From Alphaproteobacteria bacterium (GTDB lineage Bacteria > Pseudomonadota > Alphaproteobacteria > JAJUGE01), in the NCBI GenBank assembly GCA_029268305.1, contig JAJUGE010000020.1, forward strand, positions 1 through 44,279: a stretch of DNA of 44,279 nucleotides. Reading direction: 5' to 3'. The stretch's first letter is position 1. Each line of letters begins with the position of its first letter. The notes beneath the pieces are model-generated. The model was not told the DNA's origin, made no database searches, and saw nothing but the letters and a program-made list of their open reading frames with translations. Shown piece after piece: positions 43,976-44,279 of the stretch. A program made the translations under genes and the position numbers.

Positions 43976-44279
43976 CGGTCGCACGGGCACGACGCAGAGC
44001 GGGGGCGAGGGCCCGATCCAGAGCGGCCGCGTCAAGCCACTCGACCATGACATGCGCCACTTCCACCATCGGCCGCGCGCCGGGCGGCAGGCGCACCGCG
44101 TCTTTCGCCGTGGTGAGCGGAACGGCACCCGCTCGCGCCGCGCGCTCGCAGAGCGCCATCACTTCCTCGGGGCGGTAGCGGTGGTGATCGGCGAAGGCGA
44201 CCGCATCGACCAGCCGGCAGCCCGCTTCGCGCAGCATGTCGAAGAACCTGGCGGGACGGCCGATGCCGGCGAAGGCGAG
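43953..44279 (-). CDS. lpxK: Tetraacyldisaccharide 4'-kinase LpxK (C-terminal part, cut by window end)
   Basis: The reading frame runs off the window edge, so only the last 108 residues are visible. They begin LAFAGIGRPARFFDML, then VAFADHHRYRPEEV and PLTTAKDAVRLP, the C-terminal hallmarks of LpxK, the inner-membrane kinase making lipid IVA. The N-terminal P-loop lies outside. Its presence means the cell makes a Raetz-pathway lipid A. The stop lies inside the xseA 3' end (convergent overlap). Confidence 0.92.
   Translation of the reverse strand, partial: LAFAGIGRPARFFDMLREAGCRLVDAVAFADHHRYRPEEVMALCERAARAGAVPLTTAKDAVRLPPGARPMVEVAHVMVEWLDAAALDRALAPALRRARATARTGSPA

Overview
This is a GC-rich stretch (by eye about two-thirds G+C) of a bacterial chromosome, almost fully coding. 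Gene order and content point to an alphaproteobacterium, most likely of the Rhodospirillales type. The evidence is the nfu-tsaB-rimI / miaB-phoH-ybeY-corC-lnt-XRE-metK-trmB / rimP-nusA-ylxR-infB-rbfA-truB-rpsO-pnp order, a MucR/Ros regulator, a YlxR-L7Ae fusion, an olsBA ornithine-lipid pair, the alphaproteobacterial Alph_Pro_TM (TIGR02186) family and a fused TAXI-TRAP permease. I see no tRNA, rRNA, insertion sequence, prophage or CRISPR array. No gap between genes exceeds about 265 bp.

Layout. (1) 1-4418: a three-gene molybdoenzyme operon cut by the window edge: catalytic subunit, four-cluster ferredoxin subunit and DmsC-type anchor. It best matches cytoplasmic sulfite dehydrogenase SoeABC. 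(2) 4516-6255: nfu, tsaB, rimI, overlapping (Fe-S maturation, tRNA t6A, S18 acetylation). (3) 6261-7048: a TusA-like sulfur carrier divergent from mucR. (4) 7311-9132: olsB and olsA. (5) 9172-17445: tRNA/rRNA maturation and envelope run (miaB, phoH, ybeY, corC-like, lnt), an XRE regulator, metK and trmB. (6) 17442-27145: the rimP-nusA-infB-rbfA-truB-rpsO-pnp supercluster. It starts with a promoter and an attenuator-like leader, has large hairpins between rpsO and pnp, and ends in a strong intrinsic terminator. (7) 27269-34707: accessory metabolism: a nitronate monooxygenase-like flavoprotein with an extra cysteine cluster, a minus-strand TauE/SafE - Alph_Pro_TM - Usp operon, a NIPSNAP protein, a degenerate GGDEF-EAL protein and propionyl-CoA synthetase. 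(8) 34720-40924: apt, a class-III aminotransferase, then a TAXI-TRAP transporter with its own Usp. (9) 40925-44279: a REP-like palindrome, purD, xseA and the 3' end of lpxK.

How it fits together. Most of the window is core information processing in a familiar order. The accessory parts share a loose sulfur theme: sulfite oxidation (SoeABC), TusA sulfur transfer and a TauE/SafE-type sulfite or organosulfur exporter. A class-III aminotransferase and a TRAP uptake system could feed amino-sulfonates or other organic acids into it, but that link is inference. I found no clearly new multi-gene system. The best leads are the TauE-AlphProTM-Usp operon, the catalytically dead GGDEF-EAL protein, the Cys-cluster nitronate monooxygenase, and several structured leaders (rimP, pnp, metK, TRAP intercistronic) plus an iterated ACCGGC box array before olsB.
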